Assembly (NCBI GenBank): GCA_028023455.1
Contig: JAQFVV010000012.1
Location: 14,770,364 to 14,834,363 of the forward strand
DNA length: 64,000 bases
Origin: Epiperipatus broadwayi
Taxonomy: Eukaryota > Onychophora > Udeonychophora > Euonychophora > Peripatidae
Direction of reading: 5' to 3'
The notes beneath the pieces are model-generated. The model saw only the letters and a list, made by a program, of their open reading frames with translations. It had not been told where the DNA came from and did no database searches. The stretch's first letter is position 1; each line of letters begins with the position of its first letter. A program made the position numbers and the translations under genes. Shown here one piece after another: positions 1-10,695 of the stretch.

Positions 1-129
1 CTATAGAAAAATTGTTAATGATCTTAATAAAGAACCTGTATAAAACTGATAAAAGATTGATAGATCTGCAATTTCTGATACGTTTATCTTCACCATTTTA
101 AAATAATGATATCACTATTACATCATTTT

Positions 130-438
130 AGACATTTGTATATACTTTTGCCAACAATTTTACTATTTCTTTGTTTCTTTTAAAATACTAACAGTAATTT
201 CAACATTTTCTTAAATTTTCCATAGATTTAATTGTATGTCTCGATTCTTCATTTAAAATACTTTGGAATTAAAAAATGTAATTGTAGAAGCTATCTTGTT
301 TTCTTTATTACTACACAGTTCTTTGTAGAATTCCTCCACACACTTTATGACATTATCTCTCTTTTTAATAATAATGCCATTTTTTTTTCTTATTGATGAA
401 ACAATTTTCTTTCTGATGCTAAGATATTTGTTATACAT
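130..438 (-). pseudogene. LINE fragment, endonuclease-RT linker
   Basis: On the minus strand a 61-codon open stretch (253-438) contains IIIKKRDNVIKCVEEFYKEL. This is the pattern found between the endonuclease and reverse transcriptase of RTE-like and related LINEs, where a run such as 'G--L-T----I-----EFYK-LY' precedes the RT. Downstream (lower coordinates) the frame decays with several stops, and I cannot follow the RT palm before the window edge. The element is cut by the window start, and its family is uncertain. Confidence 0.45.
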
Positions 439-1013
439 TTGAGATTATTATTCCGATCCACAACTTTTCTTGCCATTTCACAGTTGTATATTTTCTTATA
501 TTATTACTAATTCTTTTTGCTACTATTTAAAAAAAAAATCTAGACATTCAGTTTTTCTAATTCTATTATTTTTTACATTTTCCTATATTTTTATATGTAC
601 AATATTTACACTCTCTAATACAAATTGGCCCAACTCTCTGCTTCCGGATCTTCCTACACTATCTATATTTATAGTAGATATTAATTCTTACAATAATCTT
701 TGGAATATGTAAGTGAAAATCAAGCAGGTTTTCAACTTTTAGAATGGATGCATTTAAATAATATGCTTTTATTTTATGATGCTAAGCAAGAAAAAAATCT
801 TTCATTCTGATAGATAGAAAACAGAATTAAATCCTGATTTATGTTTTGTTACAACAAAAATGTTTCATCATTATCCAATGAACAACTGATATTAGTTCAC
901 TTCCCTGTAGCCAATTTAAACTAAATCTAATCACTTTTTAGAATCAGCATTCGTATAGATGAAAGTTATTCTATTCCAAGATGGAATTTAAGGAAAGTTA
1001 ACTGCAATTGATA

Positions 1014-1141
1014 TATAAATATAATTTGTCCAAACTTCAAACACTTTTTAGCAAAACTCAGTCAAAACGTAGGTGTCTGTGTATGTACAAATAAAGAGTT
1101 TTGCTAAAAAGTGTTTGAAGTTTGGACAAATTATATTTATA
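1014..1141. repeat. Perfect 46-bp inverted repeat (hairpin)
   Basis: The arms at 1014-1059 and 1096-1141 are exact reverse complements over 46 bases, separated by a 36-base loop. In such AT-rich, decayed surroundings a perfect match of this length implies a recent or selected origin. No clear target-site duplication is visible at the edges. It could be a tiny foldback element, a template-switch duplication or a small-RNA hairpin. Confidence 0.93.
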
Positions 1142-1599
1142 GGATATTATGGCAAACATAAAGAAAAGTGTGATTTTGGTAATATTTATGTGCAATTGAT
1201 ATACTGAATATTTTATTTAAAGAATCTTTTCATTTCCCTCTTCTATAATAGATTTAACAAACTCTTAATAACAAATGTTAGAATCCATCTCTCATGGATG
1301 TCAAAAGCATTTCAGTCCAAGATCCAGAAATTACTGGCTAACTTGTAAAATCAATGGATATTGTCAGAAAAGAAAAGTGGAGAGACCGTGGAGAAAAAAC
1401 CTTTACAAACATAGTTGCAAGATCTGGATACTTTTATGAAAGCTTTGGAGAATGTATAAGTAACTTTTAAAGAACCACTGTTGTCAATGCTAATCTGGTT
1501 GCCAATCTTATATTTTTAGACTTCTAAATTCAACATTGATAGGAAAAGTATCATCAGGGCAGAATTGCAAGCTTCTATTTCTCAATGTTTCTCTAATAT

Positions 1600-2700
1600 C
1601 ACTCTGATAAAACCTGTACATGTTGGTGAACTTCAACTTACTCTAGATTGCCCTACATCAGGAAAAGCCATAGGAGTAGATAGCAAATTTGTAGAGTTTC
1701 TTAAAAATTTAGAATAAAAGACAAAGCATGAATAGCAGAATTATTCAATAACACTATTCATAAAAAAAGTATTCCTAAAATTTGGCATACAACCAAAACT
1801 ATAGCAGTTTTAAATTCAACAAAGCTATCAATGATTCAAAAATTATCATCCAATTATTATTTACTTCCTATAACATTATTGAAAGAATCATATTAACAAG
1901 AATGCTGCTAATAGTTCAGAGATATCTATCTATAGAGCAAGCTAGATTTAAGTCAGGAAGAAGTTGCTATGAACAATTTTTATCTTTAACAAAATAAATT
2001 AAAACTGATGCTATCTTTATTAAAACCTCATCTTATAGTTCTGTTGGCAAAAATAATCTTCCAAAAGTTTCTAAAATTCTTAAATGCTGAAAAACCATTA
2101 ATTTACTTAACAAAATGCTCCTCAGTGGAAAAATTCAAAAGACACTAAATGATCATCACAATAGATATATATTTTTACAAAACCCATCTCCAACAGAATT
2201 AAATTCTCTCATCTACTTTAATATATTCATCAGTAATCTTCCAGATAAAGAATGCAGAAAATTAATCTATGCTTCTGATATTACTTTGACATCTCAAAAA
2301 AGATCCTTTCCTGAAATAGAAAAGCTTATCAATAAAGATATGAAAAAAACTGGAAATCTTTTCAAAGATTGGAGTTGTATTCCTTATCCAATAAAAGCAG
2401 AATATTCAATTTTTCATCTAAACACAAGATGACTATATCATAATCTGAATATAGAGCAACAATAATCTGAAATACAATCCTAATCTATGCTACTTAGGAG
2501 TAACATTAAATTGTAGCTTAACTTATTTACCTCTTTATTTAAGGTTAGATCAAAATTAATTCCTAGGAATAAATTCCTTGGAAAGTGGGCTGGATCTTGT
2601 TGGAGTTCTGATGCAAGTCTTTTACGGTCTGCTATTTAATACTATACTTCTGTTTGGGGAGAAAAGTTCTCACACTAAACTTCTGAATATTTATTTAAAT
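1600..2700 (+). pseudogene. Jockey/CR1-type LINE reverse transcriptase, degraded
   Basis: Several frames together follow the order of a jockey/CR1-like RT. At about 1630-1720 there is a 'SGKAIGVDSKFVEFLKNL' stretch, matching the SGKA-G-DGI-PEFLK region. At about 1740-1880 follow 'SIPKIWHTTKTIAVL' and 'NYYLLPITLLKESY', matching the YRPISLL region. At 1825-1997 'IIERIILTRM…YLSIEQARFKSGRSCYEQ' corresponds to the 'ERII--R----L-EQ-GFR-GRS---Q' motif. At 2190-2432 'NSLIYFNIFISNLPDKECRKLIYASD' corresponds to the region reaching the catalytic (F/Y)ADD, here YASD, so an essential Asp is lost. At about 2490 comes 'CYLGVTLNCSLTY', the usual downstream YLGV-LD motif. At least three frameshifts and stops separate these pieces. 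The endonuclease was not found. The element abuts the Gypsy-1 5' LTR. Confidence 0.75.
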
Positions 2701-2779
2701 ATTATTATGAGAATGGAATACCTCTATGTATATTATAAAAATTGTAAATAAAGATCATTTCATAATTACTGTTAATATA

Positions 2780-4862
2780 TTATAACGATTGAAATGTAAG
2801 TGAAGATCGAATCTAACCGCAAACTACGATATCTGCTCTACAAGGCGCAAATCTAGGCATTTAAACCTAGAAAAATTTATAGAGTAGACAGATACGCGCT
2901 GTTAAGATTCCACTTTATTTAAATATTCAGATTGTTAGCCCAAGTCACTAGCTCAGTGGAGACGCAGAGATAAAAATCTATATCTTAATTTATATCTTAA
3001 ATATAAATAAATAAAAGCCACTGCCAGAAATTAACACATAAAAATATTTATTTACGCACATATAAAATAACATTTAAATTTTGAGGAATAAATTCAACAT
3101 TTTAGATTTTTCTATTAATCTTTAGTTTTACATTTAAGTAAATTACAACCATGAGTTTAATATTTATTTAGGGAGTCGAGGATGAATAGACTACATAGAT
3201 CTGCATTTGAAAGGAAAATATTCTTCTCTGATTTAACCTTAGGCAACAAATTTCGCAATCAAACCGGCGCCAATCCATCTGATACATTTATGTATTCAAT
3301 GTAGCATGAAAATACGACAACACAAAATACTATACTGTCAGGAATGTACATCTGAATCAGTAAGTAGAATTAGAGAAGACATTGTCTCTCCACCAACAGG
3401 AATGTTACATCTGTTGGCAAGTAGAACAATAAACATAAAACGCCATAGGAATGGACTGCGGTCCTTTGCCGTCTTACAAACCCATCCATAGGCAATTAGA
3501 AGGTGTGTGGCGTATATCTATAATCCTGCCCGTAGCGGATCTCATACTACATCTACAATTACACAAATATATCCAATCCATTGAACCAATTCAACTACGA
3601 AATAAATAACCTAAGATTACCCTCCCTTAATATAACTTTAACCATTCACGCCTGACTTAAGTTTAACATTTAGATACGTTCGCACAGATTTGTTTAAAAA
3701 TGTTGGGTATAGATCGATTACATAGATTCCACGGTCAAAAACATTTCAAAATAAACATAAATGATCAAAATACAAAATTACTGATACCGACAATCGCAGA
3801 GGGAAATTTATAAGTAACCCAATAGTATTCACCATAAGATACTTGCGTTGTCACCAATAACTTAAAAGACATCCGAATAAATACATTTTAGATACCGTAC
3901 GGTATCATTATTTATCGAATGTCTATATATTTTGATCAAATATGAAAACCAAAATATAATTAACCGCAAATGAATCCATGCAAGCGTCTATAAACAACTT
4001 AAATTTCATGCATTTAAATAATCTTTACAATAAGAAAAAAAAAAAAATGGAAATGATGTTTATCAATCGGAAAACATATAAAATTAAACATTATTAATTT
4101 GATTTAAAAACTTACAAAAGTCAGATAAGAGTCCGTTTTAACATTTAAGTTGGCTTGTTTATCAATTTGTAAAACTTGACGAAAGTTCTTAATTGATTTT
4201 AATAATTGTTCATTTCATATAGCTTATGGTAGAAGAGTCCAGGTTCCTGTTTTTATCCTGTGATGCCTCCATTGGAAGATAATGTTCTGGAGATGGCAAT
4301 AGCTGGTTCAAGGTATCAGTCTTTCATTTTTTTTTTAAATAGAGAGTGTGGTATGTGCGTCCTATCACATCTCTCAAACACAAAATGCTGGAACTGTCCG
4401 AAAAAACTGTATTTCCCTTTTTATATTATCCACACGGATTCAATTAACAAAACGTCACTAATCCATCACTTTCGTTAGGGTCCGAGCCAAGGCTTAGTGC
4501 TTCCATTGGTCAAGCTAATTTCTCTTTATTTTCTTATCTATCTTTCATCAGATCATTTTAATTATACAAGAGCCCAAGGGCCAGTTTGGTTTTCGATAAT
4601 TCATAAACAATCATTTCCATTTACAGATTACATTAATTAATACCTGTTTTTATTTTTAAATCTTGTACTTTTTTATAAAAAAGTACGTTCAAATACTTAT
4701 TTGTTTTTTAAAAAAAAATTTTTTTTAAAGTTTGGCATCTGTGCGAATGTATATACGTTTAACAAACATTTTAATTTTAGCATTTAGTTTTTTACTTTTA
4801 TTTGCGAACTTTTAAGTTTTTATTTTAAATTAATGTAACGACATATTTATATATCGTTACAA
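2780..4862. mobile_element. Unidentified 2.1-kb insertion in the Gypsy-1 LTR
   Basis: Comparison with the uninterrupted 3' LTR shows extra DNA here. The left end reads TATAACGAT and the right end ATCGTTACA, a 9-base terminal inverted repeat with one mismatch. AATATAT flanks both sides and may be a target-site duplication, although AT-rich DNA makes this weak. The ends resemble LTR termini (TGTAACG…CGTTACA), so a solo LTR is one option and a non-autonomous DNA transposon another. No coding domain was recognised; short ORFs inside look random. Confidence 0.55.
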
Positions 4863-5180
4863 TATATAGATTGAATCCTGAATTAATTATCTTAATTTAA
4901 CTTTACCCTCGTAGAATCTACATATGTTAATAGCAATAATTTGCAATTAAAATAAACTATTATGTAAATTAATCATTTACAGGAAATAGATTGGATATAT
5001 AAAAATGGCTGGTCTAAAACTGAGTGAGCAGCGTAATGGCTAAATTAATGCCTGAAAGTTATGTGCGTTAGTCAAGCACAAAAAGAAACTTTGAAAGATA
5101 ATGATCCATTTACAGAAATAATAGTATTCTCAGTCAAAAGCAAATATTGAATTACCACAAGTTATTTGTTCATGAAAGCA

Positions 5181-5207
5181 TATATATATATATATATATA
5201 TATATGT
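5181..5207. repeat. (TA)n microsatellite
   Basis: A run of alternating T and A of about 27 bases lies inside the Gypsy-1 LTR. A shorter TA run occupies the equivalent place near 10680-10692 in the 3' copy. Confidence 0.9.
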
Positions 5208-5639
5208 AACTATCCCAAGCATATGAGGGTTTAAAAGACTGTAATTTATGCATATAATGTTGTTATATTATCCTGAGTATGTGAGAAGCTAAACATGTAA
5301 CTAGAAGATAAATAATAGAGATTATAGGTATTTCTTAAGATTTTGAATCATACTTATTATTGCTAAATAAATTGTTTTTGTTATTAAATTTAACATTAAG
5401 TTCATTTCAAATTATTGATGCTCAGCTGACTACTATCAAATTACTATCCTCAGGACATAACAGAATGGAACAGTTCGACAGTTGTTAAAGCCTGTATAGT
5501 AAAATTTACGTCAAAATGATGTCATTAAATAACAGTATTTGTGAATTTGACATGAATAATTCATACATTTCTCTCTCTTTTTTTTTTATGTGCATGTACC
5601 ATTCCACATATTCTACATAATTTTTTCATAAGGTCTACA

Positions 5640-5995
5640 CTTTTATGATTTGCAAGTCAAGGTGCTGTACAACTGACAAATAAATTGTGTGACTGTAAAA
5701 GACCCGAGAAACTTCCACACCATGAAATGATTGAAAAATTAAAGGAATATTTCATTTCAAAAATAATAAAATGGCTGAAAATGGCTGAGGCTGAAAAATA
5801 GAAAGAATTACTTTTTGAGAAATATGGAGATTATAATTTAGCTTTGAGGAATTTGGTGAAGGATTGTGATTTTGGCCCAGAAATTAATGAAATGTTGTTA
5901 GACTAATTTCTCTATGGTATGTTGGATTTTAATTTCAGAAAAATATTAATTGAGTAAACCCAACCTCAACTATAGACAAGCTACAAATAAATGCA
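5640..5995 (+). pseudogene. Gypsy-1 gag remnant
   Basis: A mostly open frame contains 'HHEMIEKLKEYFISK' and then 'LALRNLVKDCDFGPEINEML', ending with a 'GMLDFNFRKILIE' stretch. This is the capsid pattern of Ty3/Gypsy gag proteins, where 'L---L-NHF-PKP', 'L--LA--CDFG--L-E-LRD' and 'CGL-----RK-L' follow one another. Stops interrupt it at least twice, including one inside the LRD-like segment. A nucleocapsid CCHC knuckle expected after it was not identified; the repeat copy at 6222 lies in that region. Confidence 0.65.
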
Positions 5996-6221
5996 TTACA
6001 CAGAAAACTATGCTGAATAATGTTTCAGAATTTTCATTACCATAACTGCTGAATAAACTCTCTCTAAATTCTGAAAACAAATATGAACACCCCAGATCCC
6101 GGTAGTGTAAAATATGCTAGGAATGTGTTACTATTTGGTAAAGCCAGCCATTTAAAAAAACTGCAAATATAAAATTAAATATATACTATTTGCATGAAAA
6201 GAGGGCATTTAGTGTAATTGT

Positions 6222-6362
6222 TGAAGGCCACAAGCCAGAAACTAGTCTGGGGATATTGAATGAGTAGGCACTAGATGGGGATTTTATGCACAAATTTTCT
6301 GGCATCCATTGATTACTCTAGCTTGCTGTGTGGCAATACGTATAGTGAGTTTTTGCTTGTTT
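6222..6362 (+). repeat. Foldback-family repeat copy inside Gypsy-1
   Basis: The sequence from ggccacaagccagaaactagtc to about 6345 matches the right arm of the foldback element at 15985-16145 and the copy at 45460-45590. It sits between gag and protease, so it probably inserted after Gypsy-1 did. Confidence 0.85.
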
Positions 6363-6394
6363 TAATAATAAAGTTAACATGAAGAAGTTTAATG

Positions 6395-6605
6395 TTACAA
6401 ACAAGGTTCATATTACTTGATGTAGACATGGATAGCAGTGCAGATCTATTACTGATATCTTAGAAAGATTGACTGAAAATTAGCAGAAAGTATCATAAGA
6501 AAATAACACTTGCAAATAACAAAATTATTGCAACAGATGTTAATGGCAATAAAGTTAATATGCATGGATAAGGAAAAGTATTTGTGAAACTAAATTGTTA
6601 ATAAA
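6395..6605 (+). pseudogene. Gypsy-1 protease remnant
   Basis: A frame reads 'KVHILLDVDMDSSADLLLIS' where aspartic proteases of Gypsy elements have '(F/L)L-DTGA--SLIS'. Forty codons later it reads 'NGNKVNMHG-GKVFVKLN', matching the flap-side 'NGT-I-T-G' stretch. The catalytic DTG is degraded to DMD, so the domain is inactive. The match is supported by its place between gag and RT. Confidence 0.5.
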
Positions 6606-6824
6606 GATTTTAGCTACTACATGAAAGGCATTGGTTTCACCCTTTAGGAAACCATACAAACATCATAAAGAGAGTTCAACTGGAAACTGTAATGTGGAAG
6701 AGATATCCTAGGTTGTTTAAGTTTGGATCAACAGAGTTAAAATATGACCAGTCAACATTGAATTGATAAAAGTAGTGTAACCCATTATTTATAAACAACA
6801 CAAACTTCCATTTGCCTTGAAAAA

Positions 6825-6968
6825 GAAAGTTGAGAAAACTATCTACGAGATGATATAAAAAAGAAATACTAACCCTAGTAGAAAATTCGTCCTGAAGAAA
6901 GTTGAGAAAACTATCAATGAGATGATACAAAAAAGGAATACTAACACTAGTAGAAGATTCATCCTGAC
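6825..6968 (+). repeat. 72-bp tandem duplication (24 codons) in RT
   Basis: Copies 6825-6896 and 6897-6968 both begin gaaagttgagaaaactatc and differ at roughly nine positions. The unit covers the '-E-I-EMI-KR-----SR-F' segment, that is, the start of the RT fingers, and the period is a multiple of three. Confidence 0.9.
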
Positions 6969-7308
6969 TGTGTTTATAGTTATTATTATAAAACCAGATG
7001 GAAATCTTAGACAGGGTAGAGATTGCCATGTTATATTGAATAAATGTGTTAATAAAGCTTTCTATCCTGTTTATATTATAAGCAAAGTATTGGTATCATT
7101 GCAAAAAGCTTAGACCTCAAAGCTGCATTTCACCAAATTTCTGTGGTTGAAAAGACAGCTGAATTATTAATAATGACTACAATATATATGGGAATTGAGT
7201 TTAATAAACTGCCAAATGAAATTGTGGTAGAACTGAATATTTTCCAGGCAAAAATGGATATTTCTTTTCCATGCCATGGATAGGATTATTCCGTATTTAG
7301 ATGAAATT

Positions 7309-7596
7309 TTGGTCATTGCAGATGGACTTAGAAAGGCATATTATGTAGTTTGTTCAAAGTTAAATAAAGTAGGAGCCAAGATGAATGCTTTGAAGTGTAT
7401 CTGGTCTATGAAAGAGACTAGTTTCTTGGACACATAAATAAAAATGAAACCTTTGGTCACTGCAAAATCAATTGAACTTAGAAAGGCATGTGATACAGTT
7501 TGCCCAAAATTAGATAAAGGAGGAACCACGATAAATGCTTCAATGTATATCTGGTCTATTAAAAAGATAAAGTTTCTGGGATAAATAAAAATGGAA
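7309..7596 (+). repeat. About 144-bp tandem duplication (48 codons) in RT
   Basis: Copies begin ttggtcattgca (7309) and ttggtcactgca (7453). They share …gaacttagaaaggca…, …atgaatgctt/ataaatgctt… and …tatctggtctat…. The unit spans the part of RT just after the catalytic loop, where Gypsy RTs have 'L--V---L---GL-LN--KC-F'. The period of 144 is twice that of the upstream duplication. Confidence 0.82.
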
Positions 7597-7799
7597 AATA
7601 TCCAAACTTAGACAAGATGATGGCCATAAAAAATACTGCAAGGCCAAGAAATGTAAAAGAGATAAAAGCTTTTTTAGGACTGCTAAAGTTTTACGAGAGC
7701 TTCCTAAAAGAAAAATCTCATGTTATGATAATTTGTTAAAAAAAGAAACAACATTAGAAATGATCTAGTGAATGGAATGTAGCTTTCTAAAAAGCCCGA

Positions 7800-8150
7800 A
7801 TCTCTTAACTTTAGATCAACTCTTGATACACTACCATAATGATCTGGATTTTATTATTACTACATAGTCTATGTCTCGAGAGTATTATTGACTTCTGGAA
7901 AAAATTATAACCAGATTGCCGAAGAAGCATCAGTAATTATTTTCATCGTTAAAAAATTTCATCAGTATATTTATGGGCAAAAATTTCATATTTGCACATA
8001 TCGTCTGCCTGTAGAAATATATGACACTGGGGAAAAATCCTGTTCACACAAGTAACACATGGTACACTGAATAAATATATTATGAGGATACAACTATGAA
8101 TTAGTTTATAAACCAGGATAGTGAATTGGATACACAGACATTTTATCATG
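7800..8150 (+). pseudogene. Gypsy-1 RNase H remnant
   Basis: Broken frames carry pieces such as 'EASVIIFIVKKFHQYIYG', matching the 'EALAIVFA-KKFH-YLYG' helix of Gypsy RNase H. After it come 'RLPVEIY'-like and 'MRIQLIS'-like pieces where 'DHKPL--I' and 'LSAY-F---Y' would stand. Multiple stops are present. Identification depends mainly on order and on the FHQY-YG stretch. Confidence 0.6.
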
Positions 8151-8344
8151 TCTACCTAATGCTAAAGAAAGACAAAATGGTGTTTGCACAATACTTTGCT
8201 TAATAGGTCAATACTTGCTAAGAGGACTAACCAAAACCAAGGCTATAATATGTTTCCTTGAAAATAAGACTGGATCTTATATTAATTTTTGCTATGAAAG
8301 ATAGTTTAGAGCTTATTTTCAAGGGATATCTTATTTTTTTACAT

Positions 8345-8440
8345 GTACAAAAATCTACATTTATTCAAGTACAAAAATCTGTATTTATTCAAATAGAAAA
8401 ATCTATATTTATTCAAGTACAAAAATCTATATTTATTCAA
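8345..8440 (+). repeat. 24-bp minisatellite, four copies
   Basis: Four uninterrupted 24-base units (8345, 8369, 8393, 8417) follow the pattern gtacaaaaatctayatttattcaa. They encode an eight-residue repeat (VQKSTFIQ-like) on the plus strand. A partial further copy occurs at about 8825-8845. It lies between RNase H and integrase remnants. Confidence 0.95.
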
Positions 8441-9299
8441 TATTACTACCATAATTTCAACAGCATGTAAATAAGTTTTACTACTGCTTGAATATGTAAT
8501 GTTTTTGAACATATCACAGAACATTCTCATTCTATATGAGAATACTAAAAGTTATTTCTGTGCAGTTGAAATTTGTAATATTTAATTTAAAATATATGAA
8601 GTGCTAAGCTAATTTGATTAATTTGTGAATTAAGATCACCACTAATAATAAGTTTCAGCTTTTTTGGATATCAATGTTAATTTATTTACAATATATGTGG
8701 TTAGAGATCAGATTAAAAATGAATTCTTATATCAGACTGAATGAAAAATAAAATTATATTTGGAAATTTATTAAAATGATTAATTATGAGACTAGCTGCC
8801 AAATAATTCTGTAATATTTATGCAAGTACAAAAATCTACATTTATATTTATTTATACATTCATTGTTATAAAATTCAATATCTCCATCATGTGTTTGAAC
8901 AGATGAATGAAATCTATCCATCGGACTAACAATCTCAACTAGGGCTTATATTATCAGCATCCTGAAAAATCACGCTAAAGCTTTTTTCTGTTTGACTCTT
9001 ATTTTTGGGAAAACACGGTATCTAGTTAATGAAATGGATAAAATATGACTCGAGTAAAACAGATCCAATGGAAGTTGTAGAATTTGTTTGGAACATACAA
9101 GATTATTGATCATCTTGCAATGATTGTGTGCTAATGACCAACCAGGTATTCATAACAACAGAAGGTCAAAATCATGTACTTAAATCTACTTCATCAAGAT
9201 AATCTTGAAATTATGTGCATGAAAGCTTTAACTAAATCATACATCTGGTAGCCAAATCTGAGTGGTGAAATAAATAGAATAGATACTAAAAAAATGCAA

Positions 9300-9660
9300 T
9301 TGTCATCTAAAAATATTGAAGCTTGATCTAAGTCTACGAAACCTTGATCTATATTTAGACTACACAGGACCAGTACCTTGATATATAATTTTAATAGTAA
9401 TCGACACATTTTCTTGTTGAACTAAATATAAGATAATGAAAATATGAGTGTTGAATGTACAATTAATGTGCTTAAAGAAATTTTTGCTATACATAATTAT
9501 TCAGAGATTATTGTAGTAAATAATCGAACTGGTTTTACCCCTCAGCAATTTATTGATTATTTAGAGAATAAAGAGCTAAGACACACTCTTAATCCACTTT
9601 ATCATCCTGAGAGTAATGACATAGCTGAGAAAAACATTCAATATTTGAAGAGATGTTGAA
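9300..9660 (+). pseudogene. Gypsy-1 integrase core remnant
   Basis: The open frame 9444-9659 contains 'TINVLKEIFAIHNYSEIIVV' followed by 'NNRTGF', where Ty3/Gypsy integrases have 'T---L-ELFA--G-P--IVSDNG--F'. The second catalytic Asp is therefore replaced by Asn. It continues to 'LNPLYHPESNDIAEKNIQYLKR', where the third catalytic acidic residue (E of AEK) is kept. Upstream, around 9315-9400, a degraded 'W---H-D-GP' stretch with stops is seen. Total length is far below a working integrase. Confidence 0.82.
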
Positions 9661-10129
9661 CAAAACTTGTTTTAAGCATAACCAAAAGTACTAGATGATG
9701 CTATGTCTTATCAACATTTTACTCCAACTACAGCAATGAACAACACATGGCAGAGTTAGCAATGTGCCAACAATTTCACACTAACCTCATTAAGTTATTG
9801 CTAACTACAACTGAAAAAAAATAAGGCAGTTTTAAATATGAAAAATTCAAAATTAGAGAGAGCATATGGATGTGTGACATTTTAAAAAAGAAATCGATAC
9901 CAGAAGTGATATAGCAAATTTTGTCAAAATAATTATAATTGGTAAAACTGTAAAAGATATAAGACATGTAAATCATTTATAGCCTCTTCCAAATGAATTA
10001 CTTGCTGACATTTATTATAGTAACTTAGCAAGGATGAAGAACTGGATATGGAAGAAATGGAGCAAAATCTTCTTTGTTTGTTGACTAGAAAAAAGACACA
10101 GAGATCAAGTCCAAATAAATTATTACAAT

Positions 10130-10330
10130 ATGGATCAAACAACTGAGGAAGAAGAACAAATTATTACTACTTCAAATGAGGAGAACAAAGACTTTTTTTT
10201 AAAAAGGCAAGCTTGCTTGGATCACCTGCTAGATTTATGGATTATATATGCTATTGAAGAGAGTATTTTTAGAGTCAGGAAAGAATTTGCATGTCTGTGC
10301 ATATATTATAAGAATTGTAAATAAAGATCA
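10130..10330 (+). pseudogene. Gypsy-1 pol C-terminal tail
   Basis: An acidic run (TTEEEEQIITTSNEEN) is followed by 'LKRQACLDHLLDLWII'. This occupies the place of the 'RRS-R-RKPP-RLDL' tail that many Gypsy polyproteins carry just before the 3' LTR. It overlaps the 3' LTR start. Identification rests on position and composition only. Confidence 0.4.
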
Positions 10331-10695
10331 TTCCATAATTATTGTAAATATTTAAGAATTGTTCCCAGAATTAATTATCTTAATTCAACTTCAGAAAAAT
10401 CTACATACATGAATAATAAGTTGCAATTAAAATAAATTATTGTATAAATTAGTCATTTACATTAAACAGAATAGACATATATATAAAAAAACCCGTCTAA
10501 AACTAAGAGTGTGCTACCATAACAGTAAAAAGATAGTAGCAGCATAATGGCTAAATTAATGCTTAAAAATTATGTGTGCTAGGCAAGCAAAATGATCAAT
10601 TTACAGAAATAATAGTACCCTCATTAAAGGCAAATATTGAATTACCAGAAGAATTATTTGATTCTGAAAGCAAATACATACATATATATATATTA
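10295..10695 (+). repeat. Gypsy-1 3' LTR (partial)
   Basis: It aligns by eye to the two parts of the 5' LTR and lacks the 2.1-kb insertion, which is how that insertion was recognised. It stops near the TA run at 10680-10695; sequence after this does not match the rest of the 5' LTR. Confidence 0.75.

Larger units (their letters stand above)
2725..5440 (+). repeat. Gypsy-1 5' LTR, split by an insertion
   Basis: The piece at about 2727-2779 matches 10298-10345 (…aattgtaaataaagatca…). The piece at 4866-5180 matches 10350-10690 (…attaattatcttaatt…, …gcaattaaaataaa…, …taatggctaaattaatgc…). Joined, they give an LTR of at least 370 bp; the part after the TA run (5207-5440) contains a possible AATAAA signal and is shared with 19020-19260. 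The 3' border near 5440 is a guess. Confidence 0.7.
6780..7640 (+). pseudogene. Gypsy-1 reverse transcriptase with internal duplications
   Basis: The frame includes 'VFIVIIIKPDGNLRQGRD' (the 'PVV-VKK-DG--R-C-DYR' region), 'LDLKAAFHQISVVEK' at about 7108-7150 (motif with the first catalytic Asp) and 'IIPYLDEILVIADG' at about 7285-7325. In the last, the canonical Y-DD has become YLDE. Two in-frame tandem duplications interrupt the order: 72 bp at 6825-6968 and about 144 bp at 7309-7596. The stretch from 7620 ('KNTARPRNVKEIKAFLGLLKFY') is the usual 'LRSFLGL-NYY' region after the palm. Several stops and a lost catalytic residue make it a pseudogene. Confidence 0.75.
2725..10695 (+). mobile_element. 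Gypsy-1: decayed Ty3/Gypsy LTR retrotransposon
   Basis: This plus-strand element is recognised by gag, protease, RT, RNase H and integrase remnants in Ty3/Gypsy order between two related LTR sequences. The 5' LTR is interrupted by a 2.1-kb insertion, and a copy of a dispersed repeat lies between gag and protease. The 3' LTR copy matches only the first ~400 bases and then ends near a TA run. Sequence at 19020-19300 matches the later part of the 5' LTR and leader, so another relative lies in the window. Every domain carries stops. Boundaries are approximate because they come from reading the two LTR copies by eye. Confidence 0.8.

Noticed and set aside
2949-2962. tagctcagtgga as a tRNA A box (also 53876-53887)
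   Set aside because: No B box follows at a proper distance at either site, so no tRNA or SINE can be supported.
5181-5207. Short tandem arrays as a CRISPR array
   Set aside because: Units are simple TA or 24-bp tandem repeats without spacers, in a eukaryotic setting.
6676-7029. 117-codon minus-strand ORF
   Set aside because: It lies opposite the Gypsy-1 RT, and its repeated peptide is only the antisense of the 72-bp duplication.
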